A stretch of DNA of 64,000 nucleotides from Clostridiales bacterium GWF2_38_85 (lineage in GTDB: Bacteria > Bacillota > Clostridia > Oscillospirales > CAG-382). This document shows, in pieces, positions 1 to 8,692 of this stretch (its first letter is position 1; each line of letters starts with the position of its first letter). Location: positions 1 through 64,000 of the forward strand of contig MGOY01000025.1 of the NCBI GenBank assembly GCA_001797275.1, given 5' to 3'. The position numbers and the translations under genes are program-made. The notes beneath the pieces were generated by a model. The model had not been told where the DNA came from. It ran no database searches and saw only the letters and a program-made list of their open reading frames with translations.

Positions 1-13
1 GTTTCGTGCTATG

Positions 14-85
14 GAATTATCCAACCACGGGTGATGAATTTCATGTTCTCGCCCGCTTTTTTATGCTCCCGTGCTCGGATAATTC
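14..85. other. Nested inverted repeat (possible structured RNA or terminator-like element)
   Basis: GAATTATCC (14-22) pairs with GGATAATTC (77-85); nested CACGGG (26-31) pairs with CCCGTG (68-73). Lies 3' of the minus-strand gene ending at 194. Confidence 0.5.
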
Positions 86-193
86 TCTATTCATAATCCG
101 CTACTTATAAAGCATGAATATTATCTTTTACAATTATAAAGAACCTTTTATTGCTATTTGACAGTCAGTATATTTATTATATGCAGATTATGC

Positions 194-973
194 TCATAAT
201 GAGTGGTTATTTTGGGATGCGTATGCTTCCAACCTTTTCGCTCGTTCCAAGGCGCTATATAAAAATTTCTCTGCTGAAATATCCTTATAATCCCAATTCA
301 TAGCTTCTATTGCAATCGCACCTAAATAATTCGTTTCCACAATTTTTTTCATAGCCGCAGACCAATCAATCGTGCCGTCAAATGGTAACCGATGTATTGC
401 ATTTTTCATATAATCGTGTAAATGCAGTGCCATCAACCGAGAGTCGTATATTGATAATAAATCAAAGCTTGGATAATAGCGAAAATGATGGCAACAATCA
501 TAGCAAAATCCGATGCGTGGGGAATCTACTTGCTCCAGTACATAAGATAAATTGTTGAGGTTGTGTAAATTCTCCAACGCAACATTAACATTAAGCTGTT
601 CAGCTTTTTCGGCAATTTTCTTTATTCTATTAAGTCCCAATGCGGTATATGGTTTGTCATCGTCGGGTAGGTGTACCACCATTGTCGGAATCTCAAATTC
701 GTCACAATCCTTGACACATTGTAAATAACACTCGATTAAAGCCTCACCATCCAAATTATCAAGCCAGATGTTGTCTTGAACTTGGAATGGCGTGTGGATA
801 TTTTCGATAAAAAGACCCGCTTCCCGCGCAATATGCGGCCCGCTGCGGTAATCATTACGGTCCAAATATTCACTCCACCATAACAAAACACCATCAAATC
901 CGGCTTCTTTTATTAACCGATAACGTTCCTTTACCGGCAACTCATATCCAAACCAATCATAAATAGTAATCAT
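194..973 (-). CDS. Sugar phosphate isomerase/epimerase (xylose isomerase-like TIM barrel)
   Basis: Protein pattern GFDGVLLWWSEYL...VALENLHN...IGFCYDCCHH...LHLHDY typical of AP-endonuclease-2-like TIM barrels. Confidence 0.8.
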   Translation of the reverse strand: MITIYDWFGYELPVKERYRLIKEAGFDGVLLWWSEYLDRNDYRSGPHIAREAGLFIENIHTPFQVQDNIWLDNLDGEALIECYLQCVKDCDEFEIPTMVVHLPDDDKPYTALGLNRIKKIAEKAEQLNVNVALENLHNLNNLSYVLEQVDSPRIGFCYDCCHHFRYYPSFDLLSIYDSRLMALHLHDYMKNAIHRLPFDGTIDWSAAMKKIVETNYLGAIAIEAMNWDYKDISAEKFLYSALERAKRLEAYASQNNHSL

Positions 974-1074
974 AATATGCTACTTTCTTTAAGCACCTGT
1001 TGACAATATAATTCAACAGGTGCTAAATTTTTATTGGCGAAATTTCTTTATTGAAGTATTCAATAGTTGATTTT

Positions 1075-2007
1075 TTAAAACATCTTCTTTTTATGCATAA
1101 TATATGCAACAAGCGCAGAAATCAGTATTGATGAGCCGGCAACTATCAGAAAACCATATCTGCTGGTCTCAAACGGCATAGGTACATTCATGCCCCAAAT
1201 GCTTGCTATCAGTGTCGGAATTGCCATTACAATTGTGATTGCTGCGAGCAGCTTCATAACTATGTTCAGGTTGTTAGATATAACAGATGCAAAGGCATCC
1301 ATTGTTCCACTTAAAATGTCACGGTAGATATTACACATCTCTATCGCCTGTTTATTCTCAATTATAACATCTTCTATCAGGTCAATATCTTCATCATATT
1401 TTTTAATAAAATCGTATTTTTTCAGCTTGTCCAGAACCATATCATTACTGGTTAGTGAGGTTGAAAAATACACAAGTGATTTTTCGAGTGCAAGCAGCTG
1501 GAACAGCTCCTTGTTCTTAGTTGATTTAGTAAGGTCATTCTGAATATGTGTGCTGGTTTTATCTATCTGCTTCAGGTATTGCAAAAAACGGGTTGCATTC
1601 CTGTAAAGCAGCTGGAGCAGAAAGCGTGTCTTTTTATGCGGAAAAAATGTTTTAATTTTCCCGTCAGCAAAATCCGTAAACAACGGTGTTGACTTCAGAC
1701 TTACAGTTACGATTGCTGTGTCAACTATGATAATACCAAGAGGTATAGTCGTATATAAAAAACTTTTGCCTTCCGCTTCGACTATAGGCATATCTACGAT
1801 AATAAGGTAAGACCCGTTTTCAGACTCAATACGTGCGCTTTCCTCATCGTCAAGCGCTGCACGAACCCAATCGGGGTCCAGCTCAAGCTTTTCAATAATA
1901 GTTTTAATTTCATCTTCATTCGGATTGCAAAGGTTTACCCAGCAGCCTTTTTCAATTTCATCGGCAACTATCATTTTATCATCGACTTTTTTGTAGATTG
2001 TCAGCAT
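1075..2007 (-). CDS. corA: CorA-like magnesium/cobalt transporter
   Basis: C-terminal two-TM region with the signature IWGMNVPMP (GMN motif). Confidence 0.9.
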   Translation of the reverse strand: MLTIYKKVDDKMIVADEIEKGCWVNLCNPNEDEIKTIIEKLELDPDWVRAALDDEESARIESENGSYLIIVDMPIVEAEGKSFLYTTIPLGIIIVDTAIVTVSLKSTPLFTDFADGKIKTFFPHKKTRFLLQLLYRNATRFLQYLKQIDKTSTHIQNDLTKSTKNKELFQLLALEKSLVYFSTSLTSNDMVLDKLKKYDFIKKYDEDIDLIEDVIIENKQAIEMCNIYRDILSGTMDAFASVISNNLNIVMKLLAAITIVMAIPTLIASIWGMNVPMPFETSRYGFLIVAGSSILISALVAYIMHKKKMF

Positions 2008-2201
2008 TGTTTTACCATCCTTTCTTTGTTGCAGAATTAACCATCCTATACGGAGGGTTCATTTTGCTGTCTGAAAGAGATGTGATTTCTTTCAGATTAT
2101 TACTTTAAATAAAAATTGAGTGTTTTCATGCCACGCAAAAAAACACCCATCTCATTCGTGAAATAACAATCCGTCAAGAATCAAAGTCAACCGATATAAT
2201 T

Positions 2202-2312
2202 TTATGCCGGTTTTTCTTTCGAGGCGGACTTATTGGGGTGTCGTGATATAAAAACAAAAGTGTCTTCGCAGCAACTTCGAGGGTTACTATTACCCGCGGG
2301 ATCGCATTCCAT
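2202..2312 (-). CDS. 36-aa upstream ORF / candidate leader peptide of corA: MECDPAGNSNPRSCCEDTFVFISRHPNKSASKEKPA
   Basis: ATG at 2312 (minus), AAGGAGG at 2321-2327 with 8-nt spacing, stop TAA 2202-2204; below the 60-aa cutoff of the ORF track. Confidence 0.5.
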   Translation of the reverse strand: MECDPAGNSNPRSCCEDTFVFISRHPNKSASKEKPA

Positions 2313-2402
2313 TATGTCTGCCTCCTTGTTTATTTAGTAGGTCTATTTTAACACAATACATGAAATTGTGCAATAGTTATTTTCGCATGAAATTACAGTT
2401 TA

Positions 2403-2514
2403 ATATATATCAAACTAACAAATGAATTGTGATATTATTAATTTTGAAAAAACCATGCAGCATAGGCTTTTTCAAAATTGCTGAGGTAATTCATTTAATA
2501 GTTTCATATAGATA
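2403..2514. repeat. Family-1 MITE-like palindromic repeat, copy A
   Basis: Left arm TATATATCAAACTAACAAATGAATTGTGATATTATTAATTTTGAAAAAACC is matched by the reverse complement of the right arm (TATCTATATGAAACTATTAAATGAATTACCTCAGCAATTTTGAAAAAGCC); also matches copies at 11.8 and 31.9 kb. Confidence 0.85.
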
Positions 2515-2515
2515 A

Positions 2516-3922
2516 TTAATTCCCTAAAACAGCAAAAACCGGTGCCATGTTTTCTCTTTCTGTCATGGTTTCAGTAACCTCAACACCGCTGAGAGGATCA
2601 TAATAATACTGGTAGCAGAACATCACAACGCCGTCACATGTTTCCTTGCTCTCAAGATATTCCATACAACGCTTCAGCACATCCTTATGTTCGCTCCATT
2701 CGTTTTTACCTGTACCGGCATAATTATCAACTCCGCTCTTTGCCTTGCCGAGTGAAATGCCGATATAATACCGAATATTTTCATTTGTCAGAAGCTTTTC
2801 CCAGGTCTCGTAAACAGAAACGAAATCGTAGTTCTGATGCTCAAGTCCGAAGTAAATCTGTGGAACAAGATAATCAATATAACCTTCTTCCGAACACCAG
2901 GTTTTTGCATCAGCGAAAAGATCATCGTATGTATAATTGAAGTTACCGGCAGGACTGATTCCGAAAGGTATATCTTCAGAAACCGATTTAACAGAAGTAT
3001 AAATCAACTTGACCATCTTGTTTACCATCGAACGTCTGTAATCCTCAAGTGACAGAGTACCGCTGTCCTTTTTGTACTGCGCATATGCTGCGCTGTCAAA
3101 GGATGTGTCCTTAGTAGGATAGAAATAGTCGTCCATGTGGATACCGTCAACATTGTACCTTTGAGCAATCTCTGCTGCACCGTCTGCAATCAGCTGACAA
3201 ACCTCATCGTATGCGGGGTTCAGGTACCAGCGTGCATCGCTGCCGCTACCGACTGATACTATATACTTACCGCACTTTGTGGTGTCATTATACCATTGCT
3301 TTATAATGTATTTATTATCTACACTTGAAATCTGATCTTTAAACATTCCACGCATAGGATTTATCCAGGCATGAACCGACAGATTTCTTTCATGTGCTTT
3401 TTCTATCATGATTTCAAAAGGATCATATGTAAACTCCTTCGAATGACTGCCGGTGATAAAATCTGACGGTGGATACAAGCTGCTGTTACAAAAGCTGTCT
3501 GCATACGGCCTGACCTGCACGATGACGGTATTGTAACCGTTGTCAACAACATTGTCGAGTATGGTATCGACAAGCGCAGAATATGAAGCCTTATCCCTTT
3601 GTACAGAACCGTTTCTGTAAACTGACTGCATATCGAACTGCGAAATCCACATTGCTTTCATATAATTATAATCCATAGCATCATATTCCTCCTTTGGCGG
3701 CAGTGATTCTTCTGGCGTGCTTTCCTCACTCTCTTCGTTGATATCACTTACGGTTGATTTCGGTGATTCGGTTTCGCTGATATCGGCATTGCTTGTTATA
3801 GATTCGTCAGCTTCGCTTGTACTGCTGTAATTGACGCTCACCTCTGGTATCGGCGAAAACTTACATCCGGTGAATATAAATAAAATGCATAAGATAAGCA
3901 TTAAAATTTTAATTATTTTCAT
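2516..3922 (-). CDS. Lipoprotein, glycosyl hydrolase-like family 10 (DUF187-type)
   Basis: Lipobox signal MKIIKILMLILCILFIFTGC; RGMWISQF-like, HAWINPMRG, VDGIHMDDYFYP motifs. Confidence 0.85.
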   Translation of the reverse strand: MKIIKILMLILCILFIFTGCKFSPIPEVSVNYSSTSEADESITSNADISETESPKSTVSDINEESEESTPEESLPPKEEYDAMDYNYMKAMWISQFDMQSVYRNGSVQRDKASYSALVDTILDNVVDNGYNTVIVQVRPYADSFCNSSLYPPSDFITGSHSKEFTYDPFEIMIEKAHERNLSVHAWINPMRGMFKDQISSVDNKYIIKQWYNDTTKCGKYIVSVGSGSDARWYLNPAYDEVCQLIADGAAEIAQRYNVDGIHMDDYFYPTKDTSFDSAAYAQYKKDSGTLSLEDYRRSMVNKMVKLIYTSVKSVSEDIPFGISPAGNFNYTYDDLFADAKTWCSEEGYIDYLVPQIYFGLEHQNYDFVSVYETWEKLLTNENIRYYIGISLGKAKSGVDNYAGTGKNEWSEHKDVLKRCMEYLESKETCDGVVMFCYQYYYDPLSGVEVTETMTERENMAPVFAVLGN

Positions 3923-3929
3923 TATAGCC

Positions 3930-4424
3930 TCAATTCTGATCAGGTCTTTCGACCTTCAGCTCATATATATGCCGTTGAGGTGTATAACCGAGCTGTTCAT
4001 AAAAGCTGATTGCTTTTTTGTTGAAATCCCAGACATTCAGCTCAATCCTGGAACAGCCAAGCCTCTCTGCAAGCTTTTTTGCCGATTCCATCAGTATTGC
4101 TCCGACACCCTTTGAGCGGCGTGAGCTGTCAACACAAAGGTCATCTATGTAAAGTACCCTTTGTGCATATCGGCAGTTATCTTCATCTGTTGTTTTCAAC
4201 ACCTGAAAAATATAACCGAGTCTGTTATCTTCGTTGTCAGTGCAGATATCGATGAATATATCCTCACGTTCAAACAACTCGGCAAGGTCCTGATAATTAT
4301 ATTTACTGCCGCTGTTCTTAAATATATCATCACGCCCCTCATGATGCAGACTGCATATGTCCTCAAGCAGAGTTATTATAAACTCCGTGTCAAGCATAGT
4401 TGCCTGTCGCACCTCATACTCCAT
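3930..4424 (-). CDS. GNAT family N-acetyltransferase
   Basis: RSKGVGAILMESAKKLAERLGCSRIELNVWDFNKKAISFYEQLGY; start set at the ATG 4424 behind GGAGG. Confidence 0.85.
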   Translation of the reverse strand: MEYEVRQATMLDTEFIITLLEDICSLHHEGRDDIFKNSGSKYNYQDLAELFEREDIFIDICTDNEDNRLGYIFQVLKTTDEDNCRYAQRVLYIDDLCVDSSRRSKGVGAILMESAKKLAERLGCSRIELNVWDFNKKAISFYEQLGYTPQRHIYELKVERPDQN

Positions 4425-4623
4425 TTTTATCATCCTCCGAAAATTCATTAATAATTGTATTTTAATATATTAGACCATTTTTTTGTAATTATCAAGCTTA
4501 TTCTTGTAAATTATTTAATATTCCTATTGAAAAATAAGTTGTGGTGTTGTATAATATGCCTTAAGTGATGCTTTTTATGATAATAATGTTATTAGCATTA
4601 AATCCGTTACACGAGGTAAACAA

Positions 4624-5304
4624 ATGACAGACGTTCATATTTTAATCGCAATAGACGGTCCATCGGGTTCAGGTAAAAGCACGCTTGCAAAGCGTCTTGC
4701 AAAAGAGCTTGGACTTATTTATATTGACACCGGCGCACTTTATAGAACTATCGGGCTGCATATACAGCAAAAGGGACTTGAATCGACTGATACAGTAAAT
4801 ATAATTAATGCTCTTTCTGAAATTGATATTACCATGAGACTTGAAAACAGTCAAGGAAAAGTTTTTCTGAACGGTAATCCGGTTGGCGACGAAATCAGAA
4901 CTCCGAAGTCCTCCATTTATGCATCCGATGTGTCAAAAATCCCTGAAGTGCGTACGTTTTTGTTGGAGTTACAAAGAAATATTGCAGTTCGGAACAGTGT
5001 GGCAATGGATGGTCGTGATATCGGAACGGTAATCTTACCGAATGCTGATGTAAAAATATTCTTATTTGCTGATGATGAAGACAGAGCAGAACGCAGATAT
5101 AAGGAACTTATAGCCAAAGGTACGAATGTCACCTATGAAGAAGTTCTAAATGATGTCAAGTGGCGTGATAACAACGACAAGACAAGAGAAATTGCGCCTG
5201 CAATACCCGCAGAGGATGCTATCATGCTCAACAACTCCGGAATGCAAGAAGACGAGACCTTTGAAGCCGCATTAAAAATTATCAAGGATAAATTGAAGCT
5301 ATGA
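4624..5304 (+). CDS. cmk: (d)CMP kinase
   Basis: IAIDGPSGSGKSTLAKRLAKELGLIYIDTGALYRT; VAMDGRDIGTVILPNADVKIFL. Confidence 0.95.
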   Translation: MTDVHILIAIDGPSGSGKSTLAKRLAKELGLIYIDTGALYRTIGLHIQQKGLESTDTVNIINALSEIDITMRLENSQGKVFLNGNPVGDEIRTPKSSIYASDVSKIPEVRTFLLELQRNIAVRNSVAMDGRDIGTVILPNADVKIFLFADDEDRAERRYKELIAKGTNVTYEEVLNDVKWRDNNDKTREIAPAIPAEDAIMLNNSGMQEDETFEAALKIIKDKLKL

Positions 5305-5903
5305 CACTATACGGATTTTTATGTTGGGTAGCAAAATATCTGATAATTTGGATATTCCCTGTCAAGCTTGTCGGCAATCCTATGCTTCCCGACGGTTGCA
5401 TTGTTTGCTCCAATCATATATCAAACTGGGATCCGATATTTATTGCCTGTATGTTAAAAAGCAAGATTCATGTAATGGGAAAAGCCGAGTTGTTCAAGCT
5501 GAAAATTATCGGTAATTTTTTTAAAAAAATTAATGTTTTCCCCGTTAAAAGAGGAGCTAATGACATTGGTGCAATAAAAGAAGCTATCAGAATCATCAAG
5601 GAAGGTAATAATTTACTTCTTTTTCCTGAAGGAACTAGAAAAAGTGGGAAAAAACCTCAAATTGAAGATGCAAAAGCAGGAATTGGACTTATTGCAGCAA
5701 ACACGGGTGTTGACATTGTGCCGATTTTAGTATATAATAAAGGTTATCGAGTAAGGATATTTCATAAAACCTATGTTATTATCGGTGAGCCGATACCGAA
5801 ATCCGAGTATATTGCATATGCCGGTGATAATAAACATAAAATATCCGAATATATCTTTATAAAAATCATCGAGGTTTTAGATAAATTTGAATCAAAACAA
5901 TGA
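5301..5903 (+). CDS. plsC: 1-acyl-sn-glycerol-3-phosphate acyltransferase
   Basis: NHISNWDPIF (HX4D-type motif) and FPEGTRKSG. Confidence 0.92.
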   Translation: MTLYGFLCWVAKYLIIWIFPVKLVGNPMLPDGCIVCSNHISNWDPIFIACMLKSKIHVMGKAELFKLKIIGNFFKKINVFPVKRGANDIGAIKEAIRIIKEGNNLLLFPEGTRKSGKKPQIEDAKAGIGLIAANTGVDIVPILVYNKGYRVRIFHKTYVIIGEPIPKSEYIAYAGDNKHKISEYIFIKIIEVLDKFESKQ

Positions 5904-7992
5904 AAAAAAATATAACCGAATAACTGTCGCCGAAAATGCAGGCTTTTGTTTTGGTGTTAAGCGAGCGGTTGATCTGATGAATGCTGAAATCAAAAATGGC
6001 AGCAGGATATACTCAATCGGTGAGCTTATTCACAACAGGATTTTCAATGAGCAGCTTATTGCTTCGGGTGTGAAATTCATTACTCGTGATGATATCGACA
6101 GGATTCCCGATTCTATTGATTCAACGATTTTTATCAGAGCACATGGTGAACGCAAGGATATATATGACAAGCTTGAAAACTCGTCACTTAAATATATAGA
6201 TGCCACCTGTCCATATGTTAAGAAAATTCATAAAATAGTATCTGACAATATTATCAGTATAACAGAAAACAATATAATAACAATAATCATCGGTGATGTA
6301 AAGCATCCCGAGGTTGAAGGCATCATGAGCTATGCAGAAAACGGCTGTCTTTGCTTTTCGGGAGCTGTTGAACTGCAGGCTTATTTTGAGAATACAGACA
6401 ATTATAACAACGCAAGCGGAAAGAAAATTATTATGGTTGCTCAGACAACTCTTAGCGTTGAAACCTGGAAAAGCTGCTGTGAATATGTAAAAAATAACTT
6501 CCCTGACGCAAAAATATACGACACAATATGTTTTGTTACCGAAACCCGTCAGAAAGAAGTTGCAATACTTTCGGAAAGCTCCGAACTTATTGTTGTTGTT
6601 GGCGGTAAAACAAGCTCAAATACAGAAAAATTATATAAAATCGCAAAAGAAAAATGTTCGGATGCAATTCATATAGAGAGTGCCGACGAACTGAAAAGCT
6701 ACTCTGTGGAACGGTTCCGTAACAAAAATATAGCAATAACTGCCGGCGCTTCGACGCCGTACAGTATTATACAGGAGGTTATTTTAAAAATGACAGAAAT
6801 CATCAACGAAGAACTCAGCTTCGCCGAATTGCTTGACAGCACCTTCAAAACTTTAAATACAGGGGAAAGGGTAACAGGTATTATCTCCGCCATAAGTCCT
6901 GCGGAAATTCATGTTGATCTCGGTATAAAGCATACGGGAATACTCCCGTTCGACGAGATTACTGAAGATTCATCCGTTGATTTACAAAAAGAATATATTA
7001 TTGGTAACCCTATTGACGTTATCGTTGTTAAATTCAACGACAGCGAAGGTACTGTGCTTCTCTCAAAAAAGAGAATTGATTCACTAAGAAATTGGGATAC
7101 AGTAAACGACTCTCTTGATTCTGGTGAAATAGTTTATGGAAAAGTTAAAGAAGCAATCAAGGGCGGTTTAATCGTACTGTTCGATTCACTCCGTGTGTTT
7201 ATACCAGCATCACAGTCGGGCGTATCAGCCAATGAAGACCTAGGAACTCTTGTAGGTAAAAAAGTTCCTATGAAAATTATTGAGGTAAACAAGTTCAAAA
7301 AACGCATTATCGGTTCTATAAGACAAGCTACTCGAGTAATTAACAAGAAATCGAAGGATGAATTCTTTGACAATGTTGAGGTCGGACAGAAATTCACTGG
7401 GACAGTCCGTTCAATAGTTCCTTACGGTGTATTTGTTGATCTTGGTGGTGTAGATGGCATGATCCATATTACACAGCTTACATGGAACCGTATCAAGGAT
7501 CCTTCTGAGGTTGCCAAGGTTGGCGATAAAATTGATGTATTCATACGCGAAATTGACAAGGAAAAGAAACGTATTTCTCTTGGTTGTAAGCTTGAAGAGG
7601 ATAATCCTTGGGTAAAATTCGAGAATTCTTATAAAGTAGGCGATATTCTTGAAGCAAAAATAGTCAATATCTTCCCATTTGGCGCTTTTGCTGAGATTAT
7701 TCCGGGTGTTGATGGTTTAATTCATATTTCACAAATTTCAGATAAATCGGTTAAAAATGTTGCTGATGTACTTAGTATAGGTGAAACCGTCGGTGTTAAA
7801 ATTACTGTTATTAAAACAGAAGCACACAAAGTATCACTCTCCATAAAAGCACTGCTTATTACCGGTAATGACAACTCGACTGAGTCTGTTGAAATTGCAG
7901 AAACACCAAAAGTTCCAGAAATTTTAGAAACAACTGAAACAACTGAAACAACTGAAAAAGTTGAAATAGCAGAACCCATTGAACAAGCTTAA
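5887..7992 (+). CDS. ispH-rpsA: Fused 4-hydroxy-3-methylbut-2-enyl diphosphate reductase (IspH) / ribosomal protein S1 (S1-domain repeats)
   Basis: N-term ENAGFCFGVKRAV, DATCPYVKKI, TICFVTETRQ (IspH cysteines); C-term S1 domains GVFVDLGGVDGMIHITQL and GAFAEIIPGVDGLIHISQI. Confidence 0.93.
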   Translation: MNQNNEKKYNRITVAENAGFCFGVKRAVDLMNAEIKNGSRIYSIGELIHNRIFNEQLIASGVKFITRDDIDRIPDSIDSTIFIRAHGERKDIYDKLENSSLKYIDATCPYVKKIHKIVSDNIISITENNIITIIIGDVKHPEVEGIMSYAENGCLCFSGAVELQAYFENTDNYNNASGKKIIMVAQTTLSVETWKSCCEYVKNNFPDAKIYDTICFVTETRQKEVAILSESSELIVVVGGKTSSNTEKLYKIAKEKCSDAIHIESADELKSYSVERFRNKNIAITAGASTPYSIIQEVILKMTEIINEELSFAELLDSTFKTLNTGERVTGIISAISPAEIHVDLGIKHTGILPFDEITEDSSVDLQKEYIIGNPIDVIVVKFNDSEGTVLLSKKRIDSLRNWDTVNDSLDSGEIVYGKVKEAIKGGLIVLFDSLRVFIPASQSGVSANEDLGTLVGKKVPMKIIEVNKFKKRIIGSIRQATRVINKKSKDEFFDNVEVGQKFTGTVRSIVPYGVFVDLGGVDGMIHITQLTWNRIKDPSEVAKVGDKIDVFIREIDKEKKRISLGCKLEEDNPWVKFENSYKVGDILEAKIVNIFPFGAFAEIIPGVDGLIHISQISDKSVKNVADVLSIGETVGVKITVIKTEAHKVSLSIKALLITGNDNSTESVEIAETPKVPEILETTETTETTEKVEIAEPIEQA

Positions 7993-8022
7993 TATAATTC
8001 TAATAAAGGATGGTTACAATAT

Positions 8023-8370
8023 ATGCCCAATAAAGATGAAATTTTCGAAAATGAGCTTTTTACTCTGACTGACGAAGAAGGAAACGAAAGCCAGTTCGAA
8101 ATGCTCGGTTCAATAGAGCTTGACGGTAAGAATTATGTTGCTCTTGTACCGACAGAAGGCGATCAGGACGAATATGTTATCCTGAAGCTTGAGTATGATG
8201 AAAATGATGGTGAAGTACTTGTCACGATAGATGACGACGAAGAGTTTGACAAGGTTGCGGATGAATTCGAAGACGCCTTCATGGGTGAATTTGACTGCGA
8301 TGAAAACGGCTTCTCTGTTGAGGATGACGAAGAAGATTCCGACGAAGAAGATGAACAGGACGAAGAATAA
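8023..8370 (+). CDS. DUF1292 family acidic protein
   Basis: FTLTDEEGNESQFEMLGSIELDGKNYVALVPTE...DEYVILK. Confidence 0.85.
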   Translation: MPNKDEIFENELFTLTDEEGNESQFEMLGSIELDGKNYVALVPTEGDQDEYVILKLEYDENDGEVLVTIDDDEEFDKVADEFEDAFMGEFDCDENGFSVEDDEEDSDEEDEQDEE

Positions 8371-8440
8371 TATTCTTTGATAATTGTACACATTTATATT
8401 CAGTTACAGCATATAATAATAATGTGATTAATTTTAGAAT

Positions 8441-8667
8441 ACTTCCTGCGGGGCCCGTGAGCCTTTTATGTAAAAACCCACAATAACGATTAGGAGTCCT
8501 GTCTTCTGTAATGGGAACGCAGACCTCTCGCGAAATGCGAATTTCTCGAATGTTGGGAGCGCAAAATTACAGAGCGGACACCGTCCTGCACAGCAGGGTT
8601 TCGTTCGTAAAGGCCACGACCGAGCGGGTAAAAAACGGTGCTGTCATTGCTGACAGCACCGTTTTTT
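8441..8667 (+). ncRNA. ssrS: Probable 6S RNA
   Basis: Rod-like fold by eye: closing stem CCTGC-GG-GGCC (from 8445) with GGCC...CC-GA-GCGGG (to 8628); CCCGTGAGCC near the bubble; inner stem GTCC..TCTGTAAT / ATTACAGA..GGAC; 3' bubble hairpin CCTGCacaGCAGG; strong terminator at the end. Confidence 0.65.
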
Positions 8668-8668
8668 A
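8630..8668. terminator. Bidirectional Rho-independent terminator
   Basis: AAAAAACGGTGCTGTCAttgcTGACAGCACCGTTTTTT: 12-bp perfect stem flanked by A and T runs. Confidence 0.95.
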
Positions 8669-8692
8669 CTTTTTAAAAATTTATGGGTTATT

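Noticed and set aside
2008-2340. M-box (ykoK) Mg2+ riboswitch upstream of corA
   Set aside because: The conserved M-box core was not recognised by eye; needs an Rfam scan.
8163-8393. Ser-rich minus-strand ORF
   Set aside because: Antisense shadow of acidic DUF1292 codons (GAA/GAC).
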